The notes under the pieces are model-generated. The model saw only the letters and a program-made list of their open reading frames with translations, was not told where the DNA came from and searched no databases. This document shows, in pieces, positions 46,600 through 57,283 of a stretch of DNA of 64,000 nucleotides (its first letter is position 1; each line of letters starts with the position of its first letter). The stretch lies in NCBI GenBank assembly GCA_023159155.1, contig JAJNNX010000041.1, forward strand, positions 1 to 64,000, in the 5' to 3' direction. Made by a program: the position numbers and the translations under genes. This DNA is from Ustulina deusta (lineage: Eukaryota > Ascomycota > Sordariomycetes > Xylariales > Xylariaceae).

Positions 46600-47931
46600 A
46601 TGGCTTCAACGGAAACCCAAGCTCCCGACTTAAATCCGCCGGTTGGTGTCGCCGAGGAAAGCGAGATTAATGTTAGTACTTCGGAAAAAGGAAAACAAGG
46701 TGAGTCGCAGAATAGCAAGCTTGCTGCCTCAAAGCTCAAGCGATGTGGAATTCCCCTCGCCAACGAATGTTTCCGTGCGCCGAATCCGTCACTGATTATT
46801 CTCTTAGTCAATGCCGCCAACGAAGAAGTCACGATTCAATCCAGCGAGGCAGCTTTGCAGAAATTGCAACAAACGATTGTGTCGCTGGAACAGCAACTAG
46901 ACACAGAGAAGAAGCTACGCCTCAAAGCGCAAAACGACTTCAAGAGTGTTTTGAAGCAATGGAAGCAGGTCGCTCAGGAACTGAGCAAACAGTACACGGA
47001 TGCTAAGCCTTTCAATACTGTGACCGATGATTATCTCAAACAGCTAGCTGGAGAGCTTAGGTATGATGTACGGTGTTTTTCAGAGGCATATTTCGAAGAT
47101 TTGCGACCAGAACCATGGCCCCAGCAGCCTCCGCGCACAGATGGCCGTTTGCGGAGCAGCATATTGCCCGAGCAATATGAGCTGTGTCCAGTATCGCCCG
47201 CACTTGCACAGTCGTTTTTGTGGCGTATACTGAAAAAGAGGGTTTTTGACCATTACGAGTGGCCGGCTGATCAATCCGTGGGCGTTGACCTGCATCGCGT
47301 TTCGAGATTTTTGAGACCCAGTAAGTATGGCGCTCTTCCTTGTACAGATAGTCACGGACTTACTCATGTTGGTCGAGAAGTTAGCAACGTAACCGAGATT
47401 GGGAGCCCCTCGGAATATGAAGCTCTCAGGAAATTCCACGTCTGGCGAGCCACAACGGCGAATATGGTGTTCACTGCAGATTCTGCTGTGGACCCGCAGG
47501 ATACATGGATAAAATTCAAAGACACGTTGATTAAAGAGCATATTGACCCGATCGCTTTGCCTTTTGTCCCAGCATCGGAAGATAGGCGATATTACGATCT
47601 GCTTGGCCAGATCATCGAAAAGGCTTTAATTCTGGACCGGGAGATCAGTAGACAAGCCGCTTGGGTTCGCTGGCACTTTGAAGACCAGGACAGCCACTCT
47701 GAGATTATGGCAAATACCGCCTCCCTCGGTCAAGAAGGAGTACGCGTTATTGTCGCGCCAGCGATGGTAAAACGCGGTAAGTCGTCAGGGGAAGGGTTTG
47801 ATGAGCAGATGGAGTTGTTACGAGCAGATACTTGTGTTGTCCAGAATCTATTGCCATCGAAGGCTCATAGAAGAGAGGGGGACGATTCGTTCTCGGAACG
47901 CTGGTACGCTACAGAGAGCTCAAGCTATTGA
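46600..47931 (+). CDS. Coiled-coil protein A, partner candidate of Hsp70-like 1
   Basis: The frame is open from 46513 to 47931; the favoured start is MASTETQAPDL at 46600. Two in-frame introns are likely: 46700-46807 (gtgagt...ctcttag, 108 bp) and 47321-47380 (gtaagt...gaag, 60 bp), giving 387 aa; unspliced it would be 443 aa. The second coincides with a clear intron in the paralogue at 49371. A coiled coil (LQKLQQTIVSLEQQLDTEKK, about residues 50-110) precedes an alpha-helical region with ALAQSFLWRILKKRVFDHYEW and FHVWRATTANMVF. The C-terminal strand-like VRVIVAPAMVKRGKSSGEGFD is shared with coiled-coil protein B. No known catalytic domain was recognised. It is divergent from Hsp70-like 1, suggesting joint regulation. 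Confidence 0.75.
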   Translation: MASTETQAPDLNPPVGVAEESEINVSTSEKGKQGESQNSKLAASKLKRCGIPLANECFRAPNPSLIILLVNAANEEVTIQSSEAALQKLQQTIVSLEQQLDTEKKLRLKAQNDFKSVLKQWKQVAQELSKQYTDAKPFNTVTDDYLKQLAGELRYDVRCFSEAYFEDLRPEPWPQQPPRTDGRLRSSILPEQYELCPVSPALAQSFLWRILKKRVFDHYEWPADQSVGVDLHRVSRFLRPSKYGALPCTDSHGLTHVGREVSNVTEIGSPSEYEALRKFHVWRATTANMVFTADSAVDPQDTWIKFKDTLIKEHIDPIALPFVPASEDRRYYDLLGQIIEKALILDREISRQAAWVRWHFEDQDSHSEIMANTASLGQEGVRVIVAPAMVKRGKSSGEGFDEQMELLRADTCVVQNLLPSKAHRREGDDSFSERWYATESSSY

Positions 47932-49370
47932 CTACGCAAGGTTCTTGCTACCATGCTAACTATCTCCTCAAAATACTAGAGAATATATCTCTACGTTTTC
48001 GTGTCGAAATCGTATCGTTGAAGGCCACCTGTTGGTTTATAAGAACTTCTGCCATCAAATTGTCCCGAATGACTGTGGGTTCAACAGCTCTCTAAACACG
48101 ATTCGAGAAGGATATTTCCTACGTGTATTTTAAGTTGGTAAAAAAGCACGCATATTTATTTATAGCACCGATTACCTTGATCTTGACCGCTGCTTTTCGC
48201 AGCAGTATGACTCGGTAAGGACTAGGTAGTATAATGCACAGACAGCCACGGCCGTCGGCACTGACTCGGCATTATTCAGCATCATTGAGCTCCAGTAGCA
48301 GAGCTGCAGCTCTGAGATTTTTATTAAATTTTTTTAATGACGTAGCCAAGCCGCGATTTGCGGCATAAGTACAAATATACCACCACCTCGTAGGCTCAAC
48401 ACTGTGACTCTCTGTGCCTCCTACCTGGATAGGACATAGCTTAACGCGTCCCCAAAATTAGACCAACGATATCCTCAAGCAAGCTGGTTCTGTTTTTTTG
48501 TGCTTTAAATACGACGTACAATTAAGTGGCGCTGACTGGTGAGAGGGGTGTGTGGACAAATGCTATAATATAATTATTCGCCTTTTGCCAGTCGGAACAA
48601 GTTTCCAGGTTCGTTTGTTCGCTCGGTTGTAGAATGCCAAGACCGGCGATCTTCAATCGTAAATCGGGTGCATCGACGTCACCCCTGGCTAGCTGCAGTC
48701 TGACAGGGGCCAGGCTTCTGCATCAGCTACGTGTATTATAGTATACCATGCTAAGCTGCGCAACAAAGCTCGTCCTTAGCAGCATTGGGGCCACAGCGTG
48801 GGTTTCTCTGCCTCGGCGGACGCCTGTTAGTGCATACGATAGGCCACAAACTGGCTGCCTAGAGCAGCAGTAAACCGACCTGTCCACCTCAAGCAGGCTG
48901 TGCGGGGGATCGATGCGCCTAGAACAGCCGCACGGAACATCGCACCACCCAGAAACTGCAAGTTCTCTTGGCTGAAGTCGGCCATTCTTGGCTACATAAC
49001 ACAGGCCCCCTTTTCGGGGTCAACAGCTCTCCCCAGACGACAATTTCCATTTGACTCCCTTTGATACCGGTGTGCCCAACCAACAGGTATCAAGTTGAAA
49101 GTCTATAGTAATGGCCATAATGCATTCATTCCGTAAATTAGTTGGCTTGATCTCTAAAAATCGCCCATTGCACTCTCTGCCCCCCTAAAGCTGCTGAAGA
49201 GGTAAGGTGGTGAGTGGCCTGTGTCTCTGCAGCCGTCCACTCAAAAATCTGATATGTGTTGATTATTTAAGTTAATATGCCCGAACAAAGATGCTATTGA
49301 ACTTAACAGATTCCTTGACAGCACCGATTCAAATGATTCTTGCTGTCTTCCAGGGGGGTTCTCACCGTAA
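47932..49370. other. Intergenic spacer at the centre of the inverted gene cluster
   Basis: 1.4 kb between the 3' ends of the two coiled-coil genes, and so the axis of the palindromic arrangement. No gene, RNA or convincing repeat was recognised. Confidence 0.5.
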
Positions 49371-50817
49371 TTACTCCGGAGCCAGCGCATTCCCTATCCG
49401 CCGTCGGTATGCTTGAAGCTTTCCTTTGATCCCAGGAATTCTGCTTCCCCTTTCCTGAGACTCGGCGAGTACCGTATCCTCCGCCACATCACCGAGAGAC
49501 CACTCACAGAATACCTGTGTCTTCAATAGCCTCTCCATCATGTCAAACCTATCTCCAGACGACTTGCCATATTTGACCAGACCTGGCCCAAGGACCAACG
49601 TAACGACGCCATTGTTGCTATGCTGTTCCTGGCCAGGCTCTAGTTCCATATCATTCGGTACGAAAGTGCAGGGCAAACCTTCATGGATAAGCCATTCGAT
49701 GTTTGCTATTTGCTTGTAGATCTCCTTGTCTAGTTCCACACTCTGGGAGATGAGGCCTTCAAGCCCCTGTCGAAGTTCCTGCTGACGAGACAACGTGAAT
49801 GGCCTCAGTAGTTGAGAGAGATCGTTGCTCCATTGCTGGATAAGTTGTTGACAATCGCTGTTAGAAGTTGCCTCGTCGAGCGACATGGCTTCAATAAGTA
49901 GGCTAGCTGTATTAGCTCTCCATGTGTGGAACTTCCGTTTTCCTTGAGAATCCCCATTTTCCTTTTCATCTATCAAGATATCTGTGAACTATGTAAGACT
50001 CTTATTTAGACTCTTAATATTGAATAGAAACCAAAAAAAAAAAAAAAAAAGGCCTACCAAGAAAACCACAGATATCGTGAAATGCGGTACCAGCACTTTG
50101 CCATGTCCAGGAGAACTGATTAAATACCGCTTCACAAAGGTACGCCCACAAGAACGCTCTGATCACATTAACACGCTTGGGCGAGGTAGAAATATAGCTC
50201 TTCAAATAATCCTGGGGGATCCGAAGGAACTTATTAAGGGAATCCAATGCGTCTTGGTTGATTCCAACCTGATCAATGTTGCCTTCAAAGTGTAGTATGG
50301 CGAAGTCCCTGATTCTGACACGAAGCGTCATGGCTTTTTGAATAATCTCATCGTCAGTGGACTGGTTAGGTACTCGGCTCCCGCGCAAGAACCGATTCAA
50401 TTCGCCTACTGCGTCTAGCATGAGCTGTCGCTGGTGGTTTGCGTCCTTATGTTTCTCGATGAGGTCGAATTTGGTTTGTTGGTGCCTGTGCCGCTCAACC
50501 TCCAGATGTTGTTCCACATCCTTCAATTTCGCTTGGAGATCATTCATCGCTTGTCCATGCAATATACTTTCCTTCTCGCGGCGCTCTTTCTCAATCTTCA
50601 GGCTTTGTTCTGCCTCCTTTAGTCTCATTTCGAGGTCAGACGACGAGGCATCAGGCTGATCAGGCAGATAGCCCACATCGGGCACAACAGATGCCGATTT
50701 TTGCGTGGCCCGTATTGCAGCCGTCCGTTGCGCATTATCATGTCCGCCACAATGTAAACCAAGAGATTTATGACTTTCGTCGGGTGTGGGATGATTTTCT
50801 TTCGTGCCGCTCATCAT
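49371..50817 (-). CDS. Coiled-coil protein B, partner candidate of Hsp70-like 2
   Basis: Minus-strand exons 50817-50058 and 49981-49371 (456 aa) with a 76-bp intron (gtaggc...tcacag) that has an 18-T tract near its 5' end. The start is MMSGTKENH. A polar N-terminus precedes a long coiled coil (about residues 60-135: EMRLKEAEQSLKIEKERRE, LQAKLKDVEQHLEVERHRH). A helical domain follows with VIRAFLWAYLCEAVFNQFSW, matching protein A's SFLWRILKKRVFDHYEW, then KFHTWRANTASLLIEA, matching KFHVWRATTANMVF. Near the end VVTLVLGPGLVKYGKSSGDRFD matches the A motif. The tail is basic (AYRRRIGNALAPE). Function is unknown; it is divergent from Hsp70-like 2. Confidence 0.85.
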
Positions 50818-51672
50818 GATAGTGACAGTTTTATTGTTAAACCTTGTTGTTTATAGTACCGTATTGCTGTTATTCGTATTGTATCACAGTATCGCAAATC
50901 GTTTGATCGATACCGTTTGGAAAGTTGGAAGATATTGGAGCGATATTGGAGCGATAATATTCCGTATCATGTTTGCAGTCTTCAGTCTGAATAGATCTAA
51001 TAAGACCAATTTAGATATTCCTCGGAAAAAGCAAAAAGAAAAAGAAAAAGGGAGGGCAATTATTTCCTTTAACGGTATGGTGCATGTATGATAAGAATAA
51101 ATACTATTTTTAATTGAAATATGTTGGCTGTGACAGCTCAAACAGGGTTGTTGTCAGGCCAGCGTTTTGCAACTCCACCCCACACCCGATGATAGCAGCT
51201 GCACGGCCGTGTGCACTATCGGTATGTCGTTTCAACTCTCCTTTCTCCTGCAGCAGAAAGGTCAGGCAGGATCCGGTGGCGGAGATAAAAGCGGGGTATG
51301 TTGCATCGTGTTGCCTACCTACTGTATGTATGCGACAATGAGTCTAGGTGACGGTGCAGGCGGAGTTAGGTTGATTCTCTTCAAGAAGCCAACTAAGCAT
51401 CCAGCAAGCCAGGATACTCATTGCGAGGTGTATACCAAACGATGCATCCAGTATCCACCTGAGGCGCCTAATGTACGTACACTAGGTACTTAGACGTGAT
51501 TATCATGGAACGCTCACCTGATTTCCCCAGCGACCTCCCTTATTTCATCTGTCAATATTCTGGTTGGTCTTCTAGTCCTTCATCCGCCTTTTTGATAGGC
51601 GTTCCATTATTTTTGTTCCACTTTACTTCGTCTAATTTCGTTCATCATAGCTATTAAGCTATATTCGGAACG
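50818..51672. promoter_or_regulatory. Divergent promoter of coiled-coil protein B and Hsp70-like 2
   Basis: 855 bp separate the two starts. A heat-shock-element-like inverted pair cTTCaaGAAg occurs at 51379-51388. No gene was recognised within it. Confidence 0.4.
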
Positions 51673-54041
51673 ATGTTGCGGAAACCCCGTGAAGATTCGG
51701 AAGATACAGCAGGCTTCATGCGCAAAACTTCCGATGTACCTAATGAGCGTTGGTCTATGAGAGGCTTGATAAAGAGGATCAAGGCGAAGAAACAGTCAAA
51801 CCTCAACGATAGATTAGTTATTGGAATCGACTTCGGAACCACGTAAGTGAAGCCTTTTCTCTGCTATATCCAGGCTAACCTTTACCTAGATATTCAGGTG
51901 TAGCATGGGCTACGGTTGATGACTTAGAGGATGGCGAGATCAACATTATATCTTCCTGGCCAGGGTCTCGCCGTGAGGACGGTAAAGCGCCCACAGAATT
52001 GTTCTATGAATACGACAAAGTCATGTGGGGGTACGAAGTCCCTTCTGACGCAGACCCGGTGCTATGGTTTAAACTCCTTCTTCTGCGAGAAGAAGACTTA
52101 GAGGAAGACTTGCGACAGTCTGATTATTACATTCGCGCAAAGAGAAAGCTTAGGGAACTTAATAAGACCCCGACGGACATCATTGCCGATTACCTCAGGG
52201 CTTTGTGGCAACATACTCTTAACACCATTCACAAATCTCGAAGCAAGTTCGTCATTGCCGCACTGGCATTTCACGTTGTTATTACTGTGCCGGCCATCTG
52301 GAAAGACTACGCCCGCACCAGTATGCAAGAGGCGGCAGCTAAGGCGGGAATCCTTGATCATCGCTCGGCAGGTCCCACGACTCTGTCATTTGTTCCTGAG
52401 CCCGAGGCAGCGGGCCTCGTAACACTCTGTGAGTATGGCGAGATGCTCAAGACTGATGATGTATACGTCATATGTGATGCTGGCGGTGGCACTGTGGTAA
52501 GTTCAATAATCGCCTATTTTGCTCTTGCACTAGTCACTTCCCCTCTGTCTTTCAACTAACTAAATGCCAACACGCTAGGACCTTATCAGTTACAGGATTG
52601 GGAGCTTGAACCCGATCGAACTCCATGAGGCCGTTGTCGGCACAGGTAACGGCCGAGCCCCTATCTGACACCAAAACATCACTAACGTTACCTTCACGAG
52701 TTCCAGGTAGTCTCTGTGGCGGTATTTTCATTGATGAGCAGTTTGAACACCTTTGCAAGCAGCGGTTAGGGCGAAACTGGAACAATCTTAGCCAAGCCGG
52801 GATTAAAACCATGATCAAAGCTGAATGGGAGTACGCCTACAAGCCATCCTACACGGGTAGAGACGTAAACCGGGAATTCCCTGTTGGGATACCAGCCGAG
52901 GCTCTGAAAGGCTCAGATATGAACGACTTGAAACGGAAGCCACATATCAAAGATGGCCGCATCCATTTCTCCAAGTATGTTATATGAAATATTCTCCTTC
53001 CACTTTTCTATCTCTTCTATGTTTGCTAATCAAGAACTCAATGGCCCAGCGAAAATATCAAGACAGTTTTCGAGAGCGCATTATCGAGTATCGAGGCTCT
53101 CGTTGACGGTCAGATACAGAAAGCTAACGAGAAAAGGCTATCAGTAAGGGTGAGTAATCGTGCACTGCCCAAGAGAATGGACAACTCACTATTCTAACAA
53201 CCAAGTAGGGAATTGTCTTAGTTGGGGGCCTTGGAGCGAGCCCCTATCTCTACAATCACCTCAAGACTCGGTATGAGAACAAGAAAATTGAGGTATTGCA
53301 AGCCGCCGGGATGAGACCGTACGTTGCGCAATGTCACCTGCCAGTAATCAGCTATTCTAACAACTTTCGCTACCTCTAGGCGCACTGCAATTTGCCGAGG
53401 AGCCATACTCAAAGGGTTCCTAGATGTACCAAGTGTGGCGGAGGGTGCATCATCGCACATCAGTGTTGTCTCAACGATAGCAAGAGGGAACCTCGGTGTC
53501 GCTGTGGACTGCGTTTTCGAAGAAGGGGTCCATAACCAAAGAGACAAATTCTGGGACGCAGATGAGGGAGTTTGGCGGGCTCGGCGTCAAATGCAATGGT
53601 ATTTGCAGAAGGTTTGTGTGCCCCATCAGTGGCTAATCAGCCAAAAAAACAAAACAAAAAAAAACCTAACTCTGGTCATAGGGGCAAAGTGTCTCGACTG
53701 AAGAACCTATCCGTCACAATTTCTATAGATCTTTTGACACAGAAGACTCATTCAGAGAGAATGGCGGCACCCTCGTTGATGAGATTTTGCACTGCGACGA
53801 CGATATCCCGCCGCCAAGGAAAACTGAAAGGGTGCAGGTGTTGTGCGAAACCAGCTGGAAGTATGATGACGAAATAACATTTGAGTCGGTTGAGGATTAT
53901 CGAGGAAAGAATGGACATAAACTGAAAAGATTAACATATGAGATTGTCATGGTACCGTCCGGGGCATCTACTGAGTTCGCAGTCTACTACCAGCAGATGA
54001 AGGTAGCGTCACACAACCTTCAGGTCACGTTCAGCCAGTAA
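51673..54041 (+). CDS. Hsp70-like ATPase 2 (fungal HSPA12-like family)
   Basis: Eight exons: 51673-51842, 51890-52496, 52579-52645, 52707-52974, 53050-53149, 53209-53318, 53380-53611, 53682-54041 (637 aa). Motifs in order: VIGIDFGTTYSGVAWAT (phosphate 1), VVITVPAIWK, FVPEPEAAGL, VICDAGGGTVDLISYRIG (phosphate 2) and IVLVGGLGASPYLYNHL (adenosine). More than half of exon 2 residues are identical to Hsp70-like 1 by eye, and the exon lengths 607, 67, 100 and 110 are the same, so the pair arose by gene duplication with introns in place. The end (PSGASTEFAVYYQQMKVASHNLQVTF) matches the paralogue's end and is unlike the lid of true Hsp70. The N-terminal ~50 residues are basic and Ser-rich and differ between the two. 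It is divergent from coiled-coil protein B. Confidence 0.92.
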
Positions 54042-54502
54042 CTGTTAGGGCTAAGTGATGTCAAATGAGGGGATTGATATACATCTTAATATATATTGCT
54101 CTTATATGTGTTTAGTATTCCGCTAACTAGTATTGCTAGTTTTCTTACTTTAAGTACCTATCTCGGTGCTGTACTATTCGCTAGGGTTTCCAATAGGCAG
54201 GAAAGAGACCGCCAAGAACCCGTGGATCCCGAGCCGGTCCCACCCAAGGAGCTCTGACATCCACTTAGGTCGGATCTTGGCAACGGGTTGGACCGTTAAA
54301 CCCCCCGCGAACTTGCAGGAGTGCCCACTCCTGAGTGGCATCACCATGGTTCAGAATGATGATGTGTAGGGGTCACCGGGCTCCTCAGAGAACACAGCTT
54401 GCGACACATTGTTTCTATATTTAAATTCGCCCTATCTGCTAGAAATGTAATTGTGTTGGGTTCAACCACTGATATAGCAAAACGGGCCAATTGTCAAGCA
54501 CC
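54042..54502. other. Intergenic region upstream of the acyltransferase fragment
   Basis: No gene was recognised. It is of normal base composition and presumably holds the former promoter. Confidence 0.45.
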
Positions 54503-55235
54503 ATGGATGTGACGACGACTGAACCGGAGCTCAACCTCACACTCGATCTTTTTGGGCAAAGATTAGTGCCTGTTTTTACTCAGATAAGCTTCTGCTTTGA
54601 AATTCCAGAAAGCTATTGTGTCGAAGATATTTCTAGGATCTTAAAGCGAGGCTCTGAACGCCTCGCCAAGAATTTTCCCTGGGTGGCCGGTCAGGTTGTG
54701 TGCGAGGGTGCAACAGAGACCTGCACAGGACTCTTTAAAATCAAGTCTTTGGGCGCTACACCTCGAGTATGGGAAAAGGATCTTCGAGGTGACCTCTCGT
54801 TCCCATCGTGGGATGTCCTCCAGCATTCCAATTTTCCAATGAATACTTTGGACGAGAGTATTGTCGCCCCTCGAAAAACCATTCCTGGCCCTAGTGAATC
54901 CACAGCAGAAGTCTTCCAACTCCAAGAAACGATCATCAAAGGCGGACTCGTTCTCTCCTTTCTCGGCCAGCGCCAAGCTATGGATGGTACGGGCCAAGCC
55001 CAAGTCATTCATTTGTTCTCGAAAGCTTGCAGAAACGAAACTTTCACTGCGGAAGAGTTGAGCATTGGTAACCTCGCTGCCGAGAATTTCATTCGATTGT
55101 TAGGCCATTCATGGACGCCAGGTCCCGAGCTTGAGTACAATATTATCAAGCAGGGAACGTCTCAACCTGGGCCCGGCAGAATCCAAGACAAAATAACCAT
55201 AGAAATGGGAATCTAGTCCTATTTCGACTTTTCTG
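54503..55235 (+). pseudogene. Truncated trichothecene-3-O-acetyltransferase-like (BAHD/transferase family) gene
   Basis: The ORF from MDVTTTEPEL (54503) ends at 55216 (237 aa), about half the usual ~480 residues. It aligns with the N-terminal half of fungal acyltransferases: LDLFGQRLVPVFTQISFCF, RLAKNFPWVAGQV, then the active-site region FLGQRQAMDGTGQAQV and SWTPGPELEYNIIK. The family's catalytic HxxxD histidine is replaced by Arg (R-Q-A-M-D). After the stop another frame still reads SYFDFS, a family-like segment, and at about 55235 the DNA turns into AT-rich repeat. The C-terminal half is therefore lost at the transposon border. Ancestral role would be acyl-CoA-dependent esterification of a secondary metabolite. 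Confidence 0.75.
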
Positions 55236-56170
55236 TTCATTTTTCCTTCTATTTATTATCTGTGCGCAAGCTACTATTAGTAATATTATAGACAACATAC
55301 TAAAAATATTAATAGCGCTAAATTTTAGCTAAATTTTATAAAATATTAAAGGTCTAATTAGTAATAAGATTTAATTTTAGCTAAAAACCTTTACTAATAT
55401 AAAACCTAGTAATATTATTATGCTTAGATATAATATTTAAAAATATATATATAAAAATAATAATTATAAATATATTATTAAAAAATAATTTATAATAAGT
55501 TAAACAGATTAAAATTTAAGCAATAAACTTATTTTTAAAGTTTAAAATATTTAAAAATATATATATAAAAATAATAATTATAAATATATTATTAAAAAAT
55601 AATTTATAATAAGTTAAACAGATTAAAATTTAAGCAATAAACTTATTTTTAAAGTTTAAAATAACTAAAAAAAATAATTATAATTTTAATTTTTTGTTTT
55701 AAAATATAATAATTAAATAATATGTTTAGATTAATTATAAGAACAAAATTTATAAAAAAGTTATAATAATATTAGTAATAATACTAAATAATTTTATTTA
55801 ATGTTTTTAAAAAAATATTTATGCTAGTTATAAATAAATAGCTTAAAATATATATAAAAATCTTAAAGCAAGATTTTAATATAGTAATAGATATATAATT
55901 TAGAAATAATATTATAATATTTTTATGTTTAGCTAGTATATAAATATAAACTAAAATATTAAAATCACTAAATAAAACATTAAACTCTTTTTTAAACTAA
56001 TTTAAAAAATAATACTTTTAATATTAATTAATATATTACTTATAATACTAGTATAATAGTACTTTTTTAAAAAGCTTATAAAAATATTTATATTTTAGTC
56101 CGCCTAAGTAATAAAATAACTAAATTTTATTAAATAATAGCTATATAAATCAAAATATAAATAAGAACTA
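55236..56170. other. AT-rich RIP-degraded DNA
   Basis: No genes. Contains the perfect 114-bp tandem duplication listed separately. Confidence 0.55.
55432..55659. repeat. Perfect tandem duplication, 2 x 114 bp
   Basis: 55432-55545 and 55546-55659 are identical over 114 bp inside heavily degraded AT-rich sequence. Identity implies duplication after, or unaffected by, RIP. Confidence 0.9.
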
Positions 56171-56609
56171 ACCTATAACACAAGCTCACTTCGCACACAA
56201 GCTTGTTTCGCACTTTTTCTATATACCTTTACATATAAATTCCTTAGGGAGGTACTTAGTCTATTTTTTATAACTCTTTTAATTATAGGGCTATAATGAA
56301 ATAAAAAATATATTTAGGTTTATAATCAAATAATCATTTTAAAAATAAATTTTTTAATTTTATAGCTATTTTATTTTTAGTAATATTTAAGTTTAAAAAG
56401 ATTACAGGGATTATTTTAGCGTATTTTTATATAACACTATAAATAAAATAGCTATAAAATTACAAATGTTATTTTTAGATTTATTATTTAATTACGAACT
56501 TAAATATATATTTTATTTTGTTATAGCTATTAAAGTAAAAAAGTTAGAAAAAAGTAGAGTAAGTAGCTTTACTAATAAATTATATGCAAAGCGAGCTTAT
56601 GTTATGTGT
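56171..56609. mobile_element. Foldback MITE, 439 bp, with TA target duplication
   Basis: The two halves are long imperfect inverted repeats. The left end ACCTATAACACAAGCTCAC pairs with the reverse complement of the right end (ACACATAACATAAGCTCGC), and similarity continues for ~200 bp to AATTTTATAGCTATTTTAT near the centre (about 56386-56442). Both ends abut TA (56169-56170 and 56610-56611), as expected of Tc1/mariner-type insertion. Differences between the arms are largely transitions. It has no coding capacity. Confidence 0.7.
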
Positions 56610-57036
56610 TACTTTAATTAATATATATATATTATATAAAAATATTAATTTATAACTAAGAGAAATAATTTAGGTAGTAGCTTTTAAAGAGCTTATATAA
56701 AGATTTAAGCTATTTTTAGCTAGCGAACTATTTTATAAAAAAAAAAAAACTATATTATTTATTATAATTTAAAATATTAGGAATATTATATAGCAAATTT
56801 CTAAAATAAAAAACTTTTATATAAGAACTATAGCATATAAATCAATTTTTATAACCTTATAAATAATAAGAAATATATATTACTACTAAAATATACGAAC
56901 TATTATAGCTTTTTAATATAGTTGGGTAGGGGGGGTACGCCCTAGCCACACCTACCAGCCCTATAGGCCCTAGCCGCATGGACCAGACCTAGCCCTATAC
57001 ATCCCATACTCTATAGCTAATATTCTGGCTGCGCCT
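56610..57036. other. AT-rich DNA ending in a GC-richer island
   Basis: From about 56920 the sequence turns briefly GC-rich (ggtacgccctagccacacc), continuing after the LTR element at 60902-60985. This is the target into which the LTR element inserted. Confidence 0.5.
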
Positions 57037-57283
57037 GTCGGATTAAGTGGTGGCTAGGTGGTGATGTGAGCCACATAGTGGCTAGTGAGAGGTGCCCTTA
57101 TAGGGGGTATGCCCTTAGTAAATAGAGCGTTATATGGCTGAATAAGTAGATCCACACCTAACTATATGAGGGATATATATATATGTAGGGTATAGAACAT
57201 ACCCATACAGACCTACAACAACAATAATATAATAGACCTTCTGCAGGCAATGTGTAGCAAGATTGCTAGTGCTAAATCTGACA
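57037..57283 (+). repeat. 5' LTR (TGTCGG...CTGACA)
   Basis: 247 bp; it differs from the 3' LTR mainly by C/T and G/A changes at CpA/TpG sites. Confidence 0.85.
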
